Part shown: positions 8,023 to 19,276 of the stretch, piece after piece
Position numbering within the stretch: the first letter of the stretch is position 1
How the letters are laid out: the number at the start of each line of letters is the position of its first letter
Assembly (NCBI GenBank): GCA_039586575.1
Contig: JBDHKD010000016.1
Location: 22,581 to 86,580, forward strand
Direction: 5' to 3'
Origin: G020344215 sp039586575
Lineage (GTDB): Bacteria > Gemmatimonadota > Gemmatimonadetes > Palauibacterales > KS3-K002
Length of the DNA: 64,000 nucleotides
Position numbers and translations under genes: made by a program
Notes under the pieces: generated by a model
What the model was told of the DNA's origin: nothing
Database searches by the model: none
Seen by the model: the letters and a program-made list of their open reading frames with translations, nothing else

Positions 8023-9237
8023 AGCGCAACGCCTCCACGGGATCCATACGTGCCGCCTTCCAGGCCGGGTAGATGCCCGCCGCGATGCCGACGAAAGCCG
8101 CCGTGGCCAGCCCCGCCACGAAGACCATCGGGGTGACGTAGGCCGGTATCTGCATCACGCGCTCGACAGTGGAAACCATGGCGCTGCCGAGCAGGACGCC
8201 CGCTACGCCGCCCACCGACGTGATGACCAGCGACTGGACCAGGAAGTGGAGGAAGATGTCGAGCCCGCTGGCGCCGAAAGCCATACGCGTCCCGATTTCT
8301 CTCACCCGCTCGACGACGCTGGCCAAGAGAATATTGGCGATGACGATGCCGCCAGTGAACAGCGAGATCACTCCGACGATCATGAAGATGAAGTCGAAGA
8401 GCAGAAAGAACTCGGTGCCCTCGGCGATGTCCTCGGTCGAGCGATCGAAGGAAAAATCCTGGACGCGGTGGCGGCGGTAAAGCACATCGCTCACCTCGTT
8501 GATCGCCGTCTCCAGATGCAGCGGGTCAGTTGCCTGCAAGGTGAGCCAGACCAGCTTGTCGTCGCCGGCGAACTTCTTCAGCGCCGTGGTCAGCGGAATG
8601 TAGGCGCGGCGGTTACGGTACTCGAAGGCATTGCCGCTCCAAACTGCGAATTGGAAGAACTCGCGCTTCAGCACACCGACTACGCGGAACCGCTCGCCGC
8701 CGATCGTGATGAGCCGGTTCAGCGCGGCTTCGGCGCTACCGAACAGCGAATCGGCGAAGGAGTAGCCGAGTACGGTGGCGTTGGTGCGGTAGCGGAGATC
8801 GAGCTCGGTGATGTAGCGACCGTAAAGCGGCTCGATGTCGTTGATCGCCGCGTAGTCGGGCACCGTGGCGACGACCTGGCCATCGAAGCTGTTGCGCGGG
8901 CCGATGTAGCGCAGGTACCAGTGGCGTGCGCCGCTGATGTACTTGAGGTGTGGGGCCTCGTTGCGCAAGTCGACGACATCCCGCCAGGTGAGCTGCGGTG
9001 AGGCGGCCTCGCGCGGGGTGAGCCTGATCCTGCCGCCCTGGTCGTTACGCACGATCACGCTGCCGGCGCCGCCGACCTCGGCCAGGAAGTCCTTGCTCTG
9101 CTTCTGCGCGCCGCCGAACAGGGCGAGCACGATGATGATCGACGCCGTGCCGAGCGTCAGGCCGACGAGGCTCAGGAAGGTGCGGCCGCGATGCTCGCGC
9201 GCCTCATCGATACCGGCGGCTACCGACTCAAAGAGGT

Positions 9238-9241
<4 letters not shown>
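8015..9241 (-). CDS. ABC transporter permease, MacB/FtsX type (second subunit)
   Basis: Predicted 408 residues with the same layout: an N-terminal helix (FLSLVGLTLGTASIIIVLALF), a periplasmic MacB-PCD domain, and three C-terminal helices ending in GIYPAWKAARMDPVEALRYG. It overlaps the ATPase gene upstream by 4 bp and the other permease downstream by 8 bp, so all are one operon. Two different permeases imply a heterodimeric exporter instead of the MacB homodimer. Confidence 0.9.
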
Positions 9242-9930
<689 letters not shown>

Positions 9931-9932
9931 CG

Positions 9933-11039
9933 TCAGGACCCGGCTAGCGTGTCGGGTGGCTCTTCCAGCGCGACCAGTTCACCCTCCGCCACGCCGTCGA
10001 TGACCTCGGCGCGTGCGAGGTCGACGAGGCCGAGCGTGACGCGGGTGGCGACGGCCTGACCGTTCTCGATTCGGTAGACGATATCGTCGCCGTCCTGGCG
10101 GAAGACGGCTTCGACGGGAATGGTCAGCACGTCCTCACGGCGCTCGCCGATGATGTCGATGTTGGCGGTCATACCGGGACGCAGACGCTCATCGGGGTCG
10201 ACGACCTCGACCTCGACGTCGAAGACACGGACCCGGGTATCCTGCTCGATGCGAGCGGCGGGCGCGATGTGAGAGATCCTGCCCTGCCAATCGTCGTTGG
10301 GGTAGGCATCGATGGTGATGGTAACGCTCTGTCCGACGGCGACCTTGCCGATATCGACCTCGTTGACGGTCGCTTCGATCATCAGGCTGGAGAGGTCGGC
10401 GATCGTCACGAGCTCGGTGCCGCCACCCAGGGTCATCGTCCCGGCGAGCACCGACTCGCCCTCCTCGGCACCGAGGCGGATGACGACGCCGGCGGCCGGC
10501 GCGATGACCTCGAGCGAGCGGACCTGGGAGGAGACTCCCGACTGCTCGACGATCCGCAGCTGCTCCTCCGCCGACTGTAGCTCGAGGCGGGCCTGCTCGG
10601 CGGCCGCTTCCAGGTCCTGGAGTTCCTTTTGGGCGATGAGGTTGGATGGGGCGAGGGCGCGGCCTCGCTCGAGGTCGCGGTTCGCTTGCTCGAGGCCGAC
10701 GCGAGCGCGGTCGCGTGCCGAGCGGATCTCGGCCACGGCGCGGGCCTGGCTCAGGTCGGGCTCGACGGTGGCGAGTGGCGAGCCGGCCCGCACCTGATCG
10801 CCCTCACGGACGTGCAGGTGCTGAACGACGCCGCTCACGGCGGGCTTGACTATCACCTGACGCACAGGCTCGACGGTGCCCGTCTCGTTGAGGACGATGC
10901 TGATGTCACCGCTGGTAACGCGCGCGGTGCGCAGGTTGGGCGTGGAGTCGGCCGGGCTACTGCCGCGGGGCCAAAATACGACACCGCCGACGATGACCAA
11001 GATCGCAGCGCCGGCGGCGACCCACCATCTCTTCTTCAT
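9933..11039 (-). CDS. Periplasmic adaptor (MacA/HlyD/RND-MFP family)
   Basis: Predicted 368 residues. N-terminal membrane anchor (WWVAAGAAILVIVGGVVFW), biotinyl-lipoyl-like halves flanking an Ala/Glu-rich coiled-coil hairpin (residues ~100-165), then a beta-barrel domain and a membrane-proximal domain. It would link the inner-membrane ABC complex to an outer-membrane partner; no TolC homologue lies beside it. First gene of the exporter operon, 125 bp downstream of the large barrel gene on the same strand. That gap shows no strong terminator, so partial read-through from the surface operon is possible. Confidence 0.9.
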   Translation of the reverse strand: MKKRWWVAAGAAILVIVGGVVFWPRGSSPADSTPNLRTARVTSGDISIVLNETGTVEPVRQVIVKPAVSGVVQHLHVREGDQVRAGSPLATVEPDLSQARAVAEIRSARDRARVGLEQANRDLERGRALAPSNLIAQKELQDLEAAAEQARLELQSAEEQLRIVEQSGVSSQVRSLEVIAPAAGVVIRLGAEEGESVLAGTMTLGGGTELVTIADLSSLMIEATVNEVDIGKVAVGQSVTITIDAYPNDDWQGRISHIAPAARIEQDTRVRVFDVEVEVVDPDERLRPGMTANIDIIGERREDVLTIPVEAVFRQDGDDIVYRIENGQAVATRVTLGLVDLARAEVIDGVAEGELVALEEPPDTLAGS

Positions 11040-11164
11040 TGTAGGAACACCTTGGCCTTAGAGGGGTTCTGCTGTGCCCTTCAGCTGCACGTAAGGCACT
11101 ACGACCCGGCTGAAAAGGGGGTTTCAGGTACCCGTTGGACGGTAGCGGGCGGTGGGTGGACCGT

Positions 11165-14100
11165 CTAGAAGCGGTGGCGCCAGAAGTCGGCGGAGGTGGG
11201 GAAGACCCGCTCGGTGAGCCTGGCCGAGAAGATGGCGAACCAGCCCTCACCACCACGCACGGCGAAGTCCGGGTCGTGGAGGTCGCCGAAGCGGTAGCCG
11301 ACCTGCGCCTCGAAGCCCTCGATGGGGATGAAGACCAGCGAGGGTGCGGCGTCCCAGCGCTGCGAGCTGGTGTTGTGCTCGAGCAGCAGGCGACCTTCAC
11401 TGCGCAGGGCGAGCCAGCGGGCGACGTCGAGGTTCAAGCGACCGCCGATATAGTCGGCCCAGGAAACCAGTCTCTGCGAGGTGCTGTCGGAGTACAGGAA
11501 ATCGGCCTCGGTACGGCGCACCGCGTAGCGGCCGGCCAGTTCGCTCCACTCGAAGGGCGCCCAGATCATCTCGGCGATACCGATCATGCGCTGCTCTTCA
11601 CCGTCGCTGGACAACACGCCGCCGCCGAGCGGGTTGCTCTCTTCGAGCCACTCGAACTTGGTCAGTACGTTCAGCGCGTCGCTGCCGACGGGGCGGAAGG
11701 CGAGGCCCCAGAGCGTCGCCAGCCGCTCGCTGACCGGGCTACCGATGGCGGCCGTCCGCTCGGTCCGCCGGTACTCGCTGCGCGAGAGGATGGCCAGCGA
11801 GCGATTGATCGAGACATCGCCGGCGATGGTGACCAGGCCGCTCGAGAAGAAATCGCCGTCGCGATACTCGCCGCGCGCGCTGGCACGGTAGGGTGCGTCG
11901 GGAGGCAGGAGTTCCAGGCCGAGCCCGGCGGACCAGTAGTCTTCCTCCGGCTGGGCGAAGGGCAGGGCGCGGACCGGGTCGGCGAGCGGCGCGTCGCCGA
12001 GGCCCATGCGTCGCTCGAACATCGTATTGAGCGCCCAGGCGGAGCCGAAGCGGAGACGGTTATTGAGTCCGACCAGCGCCGCGTTGTGTGTGCCGTTGGC
12101 GCCGCCGACGAGCTGGTACTGGCCCCAGGCCTGGGTGCCGAGGCCGATGTCGCTGCGGACACCGAGGCTGGTGATGGAGTAGCCGAGCGAATCGTTGGGC
12201 AGGATGACCTGGCGGTGCTGCGTCTCGAGCGCCAAGCGTGGCGAGAGGCGGTAGGCGGCGCCGCCGCCGAAGTGATCCGGCACGACGACGTTGCCGGTGG
12301 TCTCGAACTGGTAGCGACCGTCGGCCCAGAAGCTGAGTTGCGACGTAGGCGACCAGGTGATCCTCGCCTCGCCGGCCTGCGACTCGTCGACGCTGCCGCT
12401 GGTGACGAAGCGATCCTGGGCGGCGCGCAGGTCGAGCTGCAGTTGCCTGCCGACCGACTGGATGATGCCGCCGGTCGTACGCTCGCGCCGGACCTGTTCC
12501 GTCTTGAAGTTCTGGCGCTCGTGCTCGACCCTGAGCTCGCTGGGGCCGATCCGCAGGCCGCCAGCCGCCCGGATCTCCTCGGTCCCGGCGCGCAGGCCGA
12601 GGTTGGAGAGGTTGCGGTACTCATCGCCGACCCACATGTAGCCGCCCGACAGGTTCAGGTGACCGCCGAAGAGGCGAATCGTGCCGTCGACCGCGGTGGC
12701 GATATCGGCCGAGTCGGACGCAGACGACTCGGAGTAAGAGAGTTCGGCGCCGACGTCGAGCGCGCCGTGGTGGATCAGTCGGAGATCAGCGCCGGCCAGG
12801 ACCTGTGCGCCGCCGGCGGTCTGCTCATCGCTGATGTAAGTGGCACCGACCCGTAGCGAATCGACACTGAACAAGCTGCCCGCGTCGGCGGCCGCGCGAG
12901 CGCCCCAGACGATCTGCTCATCGCCACCGCTCTCGGCTTCGTAGGACACCATGATGAACACGGGGTTCTCGTAGGGGTCGGCCGCGGGCACGGGGCGCTT
13001 GAAGAGTATCGTGCCGCTGATGTAGTCGATCTGGTAATCGACGTAGCGAACGAGCCGCTGCTGGCTGATCACCCGCTGGGCGTTTTCCTTCGCGCGGGTC
13101 TCGATGACCACGTCATCGGTACCCGGGCGGATATTCGGTTGCAGGCCGTAGGGGCCAGAGGTGCCAGCGCCGCGGATCTGGAGTTGCTGGAGGCTCTGTG
13201 AAGTCGAGCTTCCGAAGCCCTTCCAGACGACAGGGCCGGTGGAGAGCCGGGCCGCGGCGCCGGGCAAAGCGCGATTGTAGCGGGAAAGGATCAAGCCACT
13301 GCTGAATTCGTTGGTCGAGATGTCCCCAAGCGCGAGCCAGTCGAAGCCGCGCTGCACGCGGGCCGAGAAGGCGTACTCGGAGGCGCTCATGGTGCGGGTG
13401 TTGCTCGCATCACCGAGGATGGGATACTGGGCTTCCTCCAGCGGGTCGTACGAACGGCCGAAGAAGTCACGGCCGGCGTCCAGACGGCGGCTGTCATAGG
13501 ACAGGATCACGGAGGTCTTGCTGTCGATACGCCCGCGTGCGGTGATGGCACCGAAGTCCTCCGGCGCGGCGCCGACGCCAACTCGACCGACGCCGGTGAT
13601 CATCAGAGGCCGCGCCGGCGGCACCAGTTCGAGCTCGATCTCTGCTTCGGCACCGCCGGCCCGCAACTTCAGGACTCCCGTCCCCGTCCCCAGGCCGGGC
13701 TGCAGATCGATGCTCAACCAGCCCGCTGCGTCGGAGAGTAGCTGCAGGCCAACAGATGAGGGATCGGAATCGGTGCCCAGCACCTGGGCACCCTCGGTCG
13801 TGGCCGTCACATAGGTGGGGTTGACGACCGGAACACCCCAGCGATCGAGGACGCGGGCCTTCACCGTTGTGATGGTGTGGCCATCGGCCATCATCGTGAT
13901 CTTCGCGGCCTCGGTGGCGAACTCGGCCGGCAGGCCGACCACGTGGACCGAGAGGCTGTCCCAGCGCTCCTGCGTCCAGGAGTTCGTCATGCGAACGCGC
14001 AGCGTGTGTGGACCGCGCTTCAGCGGGATGGCGATGAAGTCGTGGACCCCGTCGATCCGCATCTCTGCTTCGGCGATGAGCGAGTCGCCATCAAACAGGG

Positions 14101-17100
14101 CGACGGGTGCAGCGGCCTCGCCGCGCACGCCTACGTAGATGCGGTCGCTGCGCAGCACCGTGCCGTCCCGTGGGCTGAAGATCTCGACGCCCGGTCCTGC
14201 TAGAAAGGCCCGCCTCTGCTCTGCCTGCCGGTCCGCGTCGCTCCGCAGCGCTGGGAGTGTCACCGTCTCGACCAGCCCCGCGGCATCGTTTGGCTGGAGG
14301 TCCAGCGAGATGGGCTCGAGTGTGCGTCCCCGGAAGCGCCAGTAGAGAATCTGGCGGCCGGAGATGTCGCGCCGCAGATCGGGGTCGGGAGCCGGCAGGC
14401 CGCCGACGGTCACCGAGCCGCTGACAAGCTTCCAGCCTGCGGGCAGCTGGTAGGTGGCCTCGGGCCAGCCGAGCGGGGCGGGCTGGAGGACCACCTCGAC
14501 GCTGGCACCCGCCGGCAGGCTGCTGGGGCTGGGGAGCGTGGCGGCGACGGCGCGGACCTCGTCGATGCCGTCGACCGGGATCGCGTAGTTGTGCACGGCT
14601 GCCATGAGCCAGCCGGCCGGGCGGTCGTTACGCTCGAGCACGGCGACGGCCGAGTCGGTGCTGGAGATCGTCCAGGCACGCAGCGTGACCCTCGAGTACG
14701 GATCGATGGGCGGCAGGACCGTGGGGTGACCGGAGAGCATGACCGTGAGCGAGTCGTCGACGATGAAGGCGACCGAGTCGGCTGCCGGCTCGAAACGGAT
14801 CGCCAGGCCGCTCAACGCGACGTCGTAGCTGTTGTCGATCAGCACCTCGTACTCGAGGATGGGTCGCGAGAGCGCGTTGTTCTCGGGACCGCTGAGCCTC
14901 AGCTCGACGCGACGGTTGAGCCACAGCGAGTAGGGGTCCCTGCCCGATGCCACCGGATCCGTCGCCCCGAAGGCGCTGACCGTCAGCTCAGCCTCGAGAC
15001 CGGTCGAGCGGAGCGCTTCGCGGACCGAGTCGGCCCTGGCATGCGACAGGTTCCAGTTGCTGAAGTACGGGCCACCACGCACGGGACGCGGGTCGGCGTG
15101 CCCGGCGAGCTCGACACGGCAGCCGGGCCGATTGGCCAGGGCGAGGGCGACGCGCTGGGCAAGCGCCTCACCGTCCTGCAAGCTGGCGCTGTTGGTCTCG
15201 AAGTGCGTGAGCGTGGCGCGGCCGCCCTCGGCGGTCGGCATGATCTCTTCCAGGCTGCTGCACAGCGGGCGGGCGGTGAATCGCCAGGACACCGGCAGGC
15301 GCACCTCGGTGAGCGTGGTCTCGAGGGGGACGAGCCGGAAGTTGACCCGTGGGGTCGTCCAGCCGTCCGCGTCGAGCGTGATCAGGTCCTGGGAGGCGCT
15401 GCTGCCGGCCAGCCGATAGCCGACCGGGATCGTCGCCGGGTCGAGCCGGAAAGCATGGCGACCGGAACGCAGGTTACGGAACGAGAACTTGCCGTCTCCG
15501 TCGCTGCTGGCGACCTCGCCGTCGTCGGTCCAGATGTCGGCGCCGGGGAGCCCGGGCTCGCCGGCGTCCTGGCCGCCGTTGCCGTTCAGGTCGATCCAGA
15601 CCTTACCGATCGCGGCGCGCGTCTCCAGCGGGTAGGTCGAGCGGATCCTGATCCACGCCGTCACATCCTCTGATCTGACGAACTCGTTCTCGGCAGTGGC
15701 GTAGGCGATGTTGGCCAGGGTCGAGCTTTCGGCGGAGACGATGGCGACGGCGTAGTGGACGTAGTGCGTTGCGCCCGTGTCGATAGGTCCCGCGACGAAG
15801 AAGACGACGTTGCGTCCGTTCACCCATAGCGAATCGGCACCGATAACGTTGCTTTCCAGGAGCTCGGCCCCATCCGGCAACAGGTCGTAAATGCGAATGT
15901 CGGCCAGCGGCACCAGTCCGGTGTTCTCCACCGTCAGAGTGTAGGGAGCGGTCTCGCCGAGTCCGACCTCGATGACGTCGGCCGTCTTGTCGAGGGCCAG
16001 CTGGTCGGCGAGGAGCCCGACGAGCTGCACCGCCTCCGAGATCGCCACTTCCTCGACCGTCGCGTTCAGTGCTGCCATGACCGCCGTGTTGGTCACGGTC
16101 ATCGTGTCGCGGACGATGTCGCTCACCTGCGCCGTGATTTGGATCTCGAAAGTGTCGCCCGGCGCCATATCGCCGATCGTCCAGGTGAGCACCTGACCGC
16201 TCACCGCCGCGGGCGGCGCCGAGGAGATGAAGTCCAGGCCGGCAGGCAGTGTGTCGCTCACTTCGACCGACTGCGCCGTTACCGTGCTGGACGAGTTCCC
16301 GTAGCGCAGCGTGTAGCTGACCTGATCGCCGACGTAGGCGATGCTGGCGCTGTTCAGCAGCTTCTGTATGACCAGTTCGGGCAAAACGAGGGTCGTTGTC
16401 ACGCTGTTCGACGCGATGGAGTCGGTTCCGGCGATGGTTTCGTAGGTCGAAGCAGAGACATTGGTGACGTCGACCGGACCGTCGACGCGTACCTGGAAGG
16501 AGAAGCTGCCATTGTCAGCGCCGGCGATATTGGGGAGCTGGAAGACGACGCGGTTGCCCACAGCGTCGAAGTAGCCCTCGTCATCTCCGGCGATATCGGT
16601 CAACGACGTGCCGTTCCAAACCATGGTGCCCGGCACGTACGAGCTGCCGAGCGGGATCGGGTCGAAGGTCTGGAAGTTGTTGGCGGTGTTGGGACCGCTG
16701 CCGTTGTAGTCGATCGTGTAAGTCAGTACGTCGCCGATCATCGCGCTGGGGCGATCGACCAGTTTGATCAGGCTCGCGGTGATGCCCACATCCCTGACGT
16801 CGATGACGTCCTGTAAGGCGTCGTTCGTCGAGCCATCGAAGGTGCTGGCGGCCTGCACATCCACGAGATCGGTCGTCCCGCGGACCGTGGCCAGGCTCGG
16901 CACGTCGACCGCGACGAGGACCCATGCCGTGTCGTCCGCCGCCAAAGTGATGGGACCGCTGATCTGTGAGTCGCCGGCATCCAGCGCGCCGTCCCGATTC
17001 GCATCCAGGTAGATGCGCGTCGGCCAGCCCGCCTGTGAGGCGGCGGTCAGCGCGAAGCTGTCGGTCCCGTTGCCGATGTTCTCGAGAGTATGACTGAAGA

Positions 17101-17386
17101 GTACGGTGACCCCCGGATCGACGATGCTGTTCCGCGGTGGCTCGAGGTCGACGCCCGCCACCTGAGCGACGGTGAGTGTCAGTACGTTGGAAGCCACGTT
17201 GTAGGTCAATCCGTTGGAGGCCTGGTAGGTAACGGTAGCCTGGTTTTGGATTTGGGTGCCCGCCGGCGTGCCGCGCGCCCACAGCTGAGGTGCGAGCGTG
17301 AGGCAGAAAAGGGCGTAGAGCCCCAGCGCGACCAGCAGATCGCTGCGGGGCCTACGCCCATTCCTTGAAACGCCGAGGAACCTCAT
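11165..17386 (-). CDS. Giant DUF11 / SdrD-B / OmpA / outer-membrane beta-barrel protein
   Basis: Predicted 2073 residues. An N-terminal hydrophobic signal (ALGLYALFCLTLAPQLWA) precedes a module starting GTQIQNQATVTYQASNGLTY that is shared with the neighbouring 424-residue protein. DUF11-type repeats follow to ~590, then an SdrD-B-like domain (GKVWIDLNGNGGQDAGEPG, ~595-690), and an OmpA-like peptidoglycan-binding domain (VELAGHADPRP ... NRRVEL, ~730-835). Ig-like and further linkers lead to an ~800-residue C-terminal region of alternating beta strands (from ~1262) that ends in Phe (FWRHRF), as expected of a BAM-inserted outer-membrane barrel. This may anchor or export the DUF11 proteins encoded with it. 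Last gene of a four-gene unit with gaps of 5-47 bp. No known single protein of this architecture is recognised. Confidence 0.85.
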   Translation of the reverse strand: MRFLGVSRNGRRPRSDLLVALGLYALFCLTLAPQLWARGTPAGTQIQNQATVTYQASNGLTYNVASNVLTLTVAQVAGVDLEPPRNSIVDPGVTVLFSHTLENIGNGTDSFALTAASQAGWPTRIYLDANRDGALDAGDSQISGPITLAADDTAWVLVAVDVPSLATVRGTTDLVDVQAASTFDGSTNDALQDVIDVRDVGITASLIKLVDRPSAMIGDVLTYTIDYNGSGPNTANNFQTFDPIPLGSSYVPGTMVWNGTSLTDIAGDDEGYFDAVGNRVVFQLPNIAGADNGSFSFQVRVDGPVDVTNVSASTYETIAGTDSIASNSVTTTLVLPELVIQKLLNSASIAYVGDQVSYTLRYGNSSSTVTAQSVEVSDTLPAGLDFISSAPPAAVSGQVLTWTIGDMAPGDTFEIQITAQVSDIVRDTMTVTNTAVMAALNATVEEVAISEAVQLVGLLADQLALDKTADVIEVGLGETAPYTLTVENTGLVPLADIRIYDLLPDGAELLESNVIGADSLWVNGRNVVFFVAGPIDTGATHYVHYAVAIVSAESSTLANIAYATAENEFVRSEDVTAWIRIRSTYPLETRAAIGKVWIDLNGNGGQDAGEPGLPGADIWTDDGEVASSDGDGKFSFRNLRSGRHAFRLDPATIPVGYRLAGSSASQDLITLDADGWTTPRVNFRLVPLETTLTEVRLPVSWRFTARPLCSSLEEIMPTAEGGRATLTHFETNSASLQDGEALAQRVALALANRPGCRVELAGHADPRPVRGGPYFSNWNLSHARADSVREALRSTGLEAELTVSAFGATDPVASGRDPYSLWLNRRVELRLSGPENNALSRPILEYEVLIDNSYDVALSGLAIRFEPAADSVAFIVDDSLTVMLSGHPTVLPPIDPYSRVTLRAWTISSTDSAVAVLERNDRPAGWLMAAVHNYAIPVDGIDEVRAVAATLPSPSSLPAGASVEVVLQPAPLGWPEATYQLPAGWKLVSGSVTVGGLPAPDPDLRRDISGRQILYWRFRGRTLEPISLDLQPNDAAGLVETVTLPALRSDADRQAEQRRAFLAGPGVEIFSPRDGTVLRSDRIYVGVRGEAAAPVALFDGDSLIAEAEMRIDGVHDFIAIPLKRGPHTLRVRMTNSWTQERWDSLSVHVVGLPAEFATEAAKITMMADGHTITTVKARVLDRWGVPVVNPTYVTATTEGAQVLGTDSDPSSVGLQLLSDAAGWLSIDLQPGLGTGTGVLKLRAGGAEAEIELELVPPARPLMITGVGRVGVGAAPEDFGAITARGRIDSKTSVILSYDSRRLDAGRDFFGRSYDPLEEAQYPILGDASNTRTMSASEYAFSARVQRGFDWLALGDISTNEFSSGLILSRYNRALPGAAARLSTGPVVWKGFGSSTSQSLQQLQIRGAGTSGPYGLQPNIRPGTDDVVIETRAKENAQRVISQQRLVRYVDYQIDYISGTILFKRPVPAADPYENPVFIMVSYEAESGGDEQIVWGARAAADAGSLFSVDSLRVGATYISDEQTAGGAQVLAGADLRLIHHGALDVGAELSYSESSASDSADIATAVDGTIRLFGGHLNLSGGYMWVGDEYRNLSNLGLRAGTEEIRAAGGLRIGPSELRVEHERQNFKTEQVRRERTTGGIIQSVGRQLQLDLRAAQDRFVTSGSVDESQAGEARITWSPTSQLSFWADGRYQFETTGNVVVPDHFGGGAAYRLSPRLALETQHRQVILPNDSLGYSITSLGVRSDIGLGTQAWGQYQLVGGANGTHNAALVGLNNRLRFGSAWALNTMFERRMGLGDAPLADPVRALPFAQPEEDYWSAGLGLELLPPDAPYRASARGEYRDGDFFSSGLVTIAGDVSINRSLAILSRSEYRRTERTAAIGSPVSERLATLWGLAFRPVGSDALNVLTKFEWLEESNPLGGGVLSSDGEEQRMIGIAEMIWAPFEWSELAGRYAVRRTEADFLYSDSTSQRLVSWADYIGGRLNLDVARWLALRSEGRLLLEHNTSSQRWDAAPSLVFIPIEGFEAQVGYRFGDLHDPDFAVRGGEGWFAIFSARLTERVFPTSADFWRHRF

Positions 17387-17406
17387 GCTAGCCAGTAGGC
17401 AGGTGC

Positions 17407-18681
17407 CTAGTTGATCGTCACTTCGATCCAGAAGTAGGCGGAGTTACCTGCCGCTAACGAGACTAGCGTCGCATCGATGTGCTCCGGCGGACCGTCGAGT
17501 TTGGTGATCGTCCAACCACTCGAGTCGTCGCCGTGATTGACGTACGTCACCTCGCTCGGGAGGTCATCGTCGACGTCGATGCTTGATGCGTCTGCCGTAC
17601 CCGACGCGTTGCTGACGGTGACCCGGTAATAGATCGTCTGGCCCGGCAGCACGTCGCTGGCCACAGGCGTCGTCAGGCCGGCGTCGGTGAAGGCTTGCTT
17701 GGTGATCGTCAGGCTCGGCTTGACGACGGTCACCTCGAGCCGGGCGTCGTCGGTGGTTCCCGGATCACCGACGGGGAACGCCGTGAAGACCAGCGTATCC
17801 ACGGTACCGGCTGCCACGTCGGCCACCGAGTAGGTCACGGTGACGTCGACCGACGAGCCGGGCCCCAGGTCGGCGACCTGAGCGCTGTCCGGGTTACCGC
17901 CCTGGCTGACGCCGGTACCGGCCATCGACACCACGCTGACGGCCGTCCCCGGGATCTGCGTCGTCTGCAGGACGAAATTCTCGGTGCCGTTACCGTCGTT
18001 GGTCACCGTGAACTGGACGGTGTAGTTGGTGCCGTTGCTCGGTAGGCGGCTCACCGCTGCTGTGTCACTGGCGGTGGCCGTCTCGACCACGGTGACGCCG
18101 TAGCTTTCCCCGGCGTTGATGTCGTAGTCGCCGGGATCCGATTCGCCGCCGTCGCGCACCGAAGTGGCTGTCAGCTGGTAGTTCGCCGTTTCGCCACCCT
18201 TGTCGGCCGCGACGTTGTAGACGACATCGATGGTCGTGTTCGCCCCGGCTGCCAGCTCGTAGGTGCTCAGAGCGGTGTTCAGGGCTGCCAGCGTCTGGTA
18301 GTCGTTGGTGTTCCACCGGTAGCCGATGCTGTCGAAGACCGCCTGCGGGTCGGTGACCAGCTCGCCCACCTGAACCGTGTCTACGCCGTTACCAACGTTC
18401 GTGACAGTGAACGTCATGGTATTGGCGGTGCTCGGTGACGCTGGACCCTGCGAACCTCCGTCCGGTGCCACCGTAATGCCGGCCTGGAACCCGACTGTCA
18501 CAGAGACCGAGTCCGCGATCGACGCGTAAGTATTGTTGTTCGCGTCTGTGTAGGTCGCGGTGGCCTTGTTCCAGATCTCGGTTCCCTCCGGCGTCTGCGC
18601 TTCCGCCGTCGTTGCAGCGAAAGCGGCGGCCAACCCGGCCAAGATCAAGGTCCGGGCTGTCCGCAATGCCTTGCTACTCAT
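17407..18681 (-). CDS. Secreted DUF11-repeat surface protein
   Basis: Predicted 424 residues. ATG 18681 is chosen over an upstream in-frame start because AGGAGGT lies 6-8 bases before it and a clean signal peptide follows (TLILAGLAAAFAATTAEAQ). The mature protein begins GTEIWNKATATYTDANNNTY, closely resembling the start of the 2073-residue protein encoded next. Several beta-sandwich repeats (TVTNVGNGVDTVQ, VTNDGNGTENFVLQ) lead to a C-terminal DUF11 domain (VLPGQTIYYRVTVSNASG). Such domains are extracellular repeats in adhesins and sheath proteins. Lies 20 bp before the barrel gene, so a structural partner is likely. Confidence 0.82.
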   Translation of the reverse strand: MSSKALRTARTLILAGLAAAFAATTAEAQTPEGTEIWNKATATYTDANNNTYASIADSVSVTVGFQAGITVAPDGGSQGPASPSTANTMTFTVTNVGNGVDTVQVGELVTDPQAVFDSIGYRWNTNDYQTLAALNTALSTYELAAGANTTIDVVYNVAADKGGETANYQLTATSVRDGGESDPGDYDINAGESYGVTVVETATASDTAAVSRLPSNGTNYTVQFTVTNDGNGTENFVLQTTQIPGTAVSVVSMAGTGVSQGGNPDSAQVADLGPGSSVDVTVTYSVADVAAGTVDTLVFTAFPVGDPGTTDDARLEVTVVKPSLTITKQAFTDAGLTTPVASDVLPGQTIYYRVTVSNASGTADASSIDVDDDLPSEVTYVNHGDDSSGWTITKLDGPPEHIDATLVSLAAGNSAYFWIEVTIN

Positions 18682-18728
18682 TACGACCTCCTGTTGAGGC
18701 TGCGAATGAAAAAGCAATTGCCCGGGCC

Positions 18729-19271
18729 TCATTCAGGCTCGCCGGGCTCCTCGGGCGCTTCAGCGGCGGGTAGCTGCGTGCGAAACTCCGCGGTGACTTG
18801 AGCGCCGGGCTGAACCCAGCCGCTCACCAACCAGCGGACGTGTGTGTAGATCTCCGGCGGTGCGGCGCGGGTGACGCGTTCGCCGTCAACCTCCACCTCG
18901 ATCGTCGGCTGCGCCGTGTACGTCTGGCCGCCATCGATCGAGTAACTGATCGCCACGTCATCCCGGTCGGCCGTCGCGGAGCCGACCACGAAGCGGAGGC
19001 CCGCCGGTAGTGGATCCTTGAACTCGACGTTCCGGACCGGGATGTCTCTGACGTTCGTGAACACGAGGCGGTAGAGAATGATGTCGCCCGGGAGTAGTGT
19101 GTTCGGGTCGCCACCGCTCTCGGCGATCTCCTGATGCCTCGCGTCGCCGGCCATCAGGTTCTCCGCCGTAATGACCAGCGCCTCGGGTTCCCCCTGTTGG
19201 GCTGACGCCAAGGATGGCATGAGCGGGACCGCCAGCCCGATCAGGGCTGCGGCACATAGCCAGCTTTTCAT
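18729..19271 (-). CDS. Small secreted single-DUF11-domain protein
   Basis: Predicted 180 residues. ATG 19271 has GAGAGG upstream and opens a signal peptide (AAALIGLAVPLMPSLASAQ). The rest is one DUF11-like domain (LLPGDIILYRLVFTNVRDIP, FKDPLPAGLRFVVGSA) closely resembling the C-terminal domain of the 2690-residue protein (LPGTDLTYRVTITNNGNYDA). A longer upstream frame overlaps the zinc-ribbon gene and is not used. It starts 5 bp after that gene's stop and is followed 47 bp later by the 424-residue DUF11 protein. It may be a single-domain subunit or cap of the same surface structure. Confidence 0.8.
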   Translation of the reverse strand: MKSWLCAAALIGLAVPLMPSLASAQQGEPEALVITAENLMAGDARHQEIAESGGDPNTLLPGDIILYRLVFTNVRDIPVRNVEFKDPLPAGLRFVVGSATADRDDVAISYSIDGGQTYTAQPTIEVEVDGERVTRAAPPEIYTHVRWLVSGWVQPGAQVTAEFRTQLPAAEAPEEPGEPE

Positions 19272-19276
19272 AGTTC

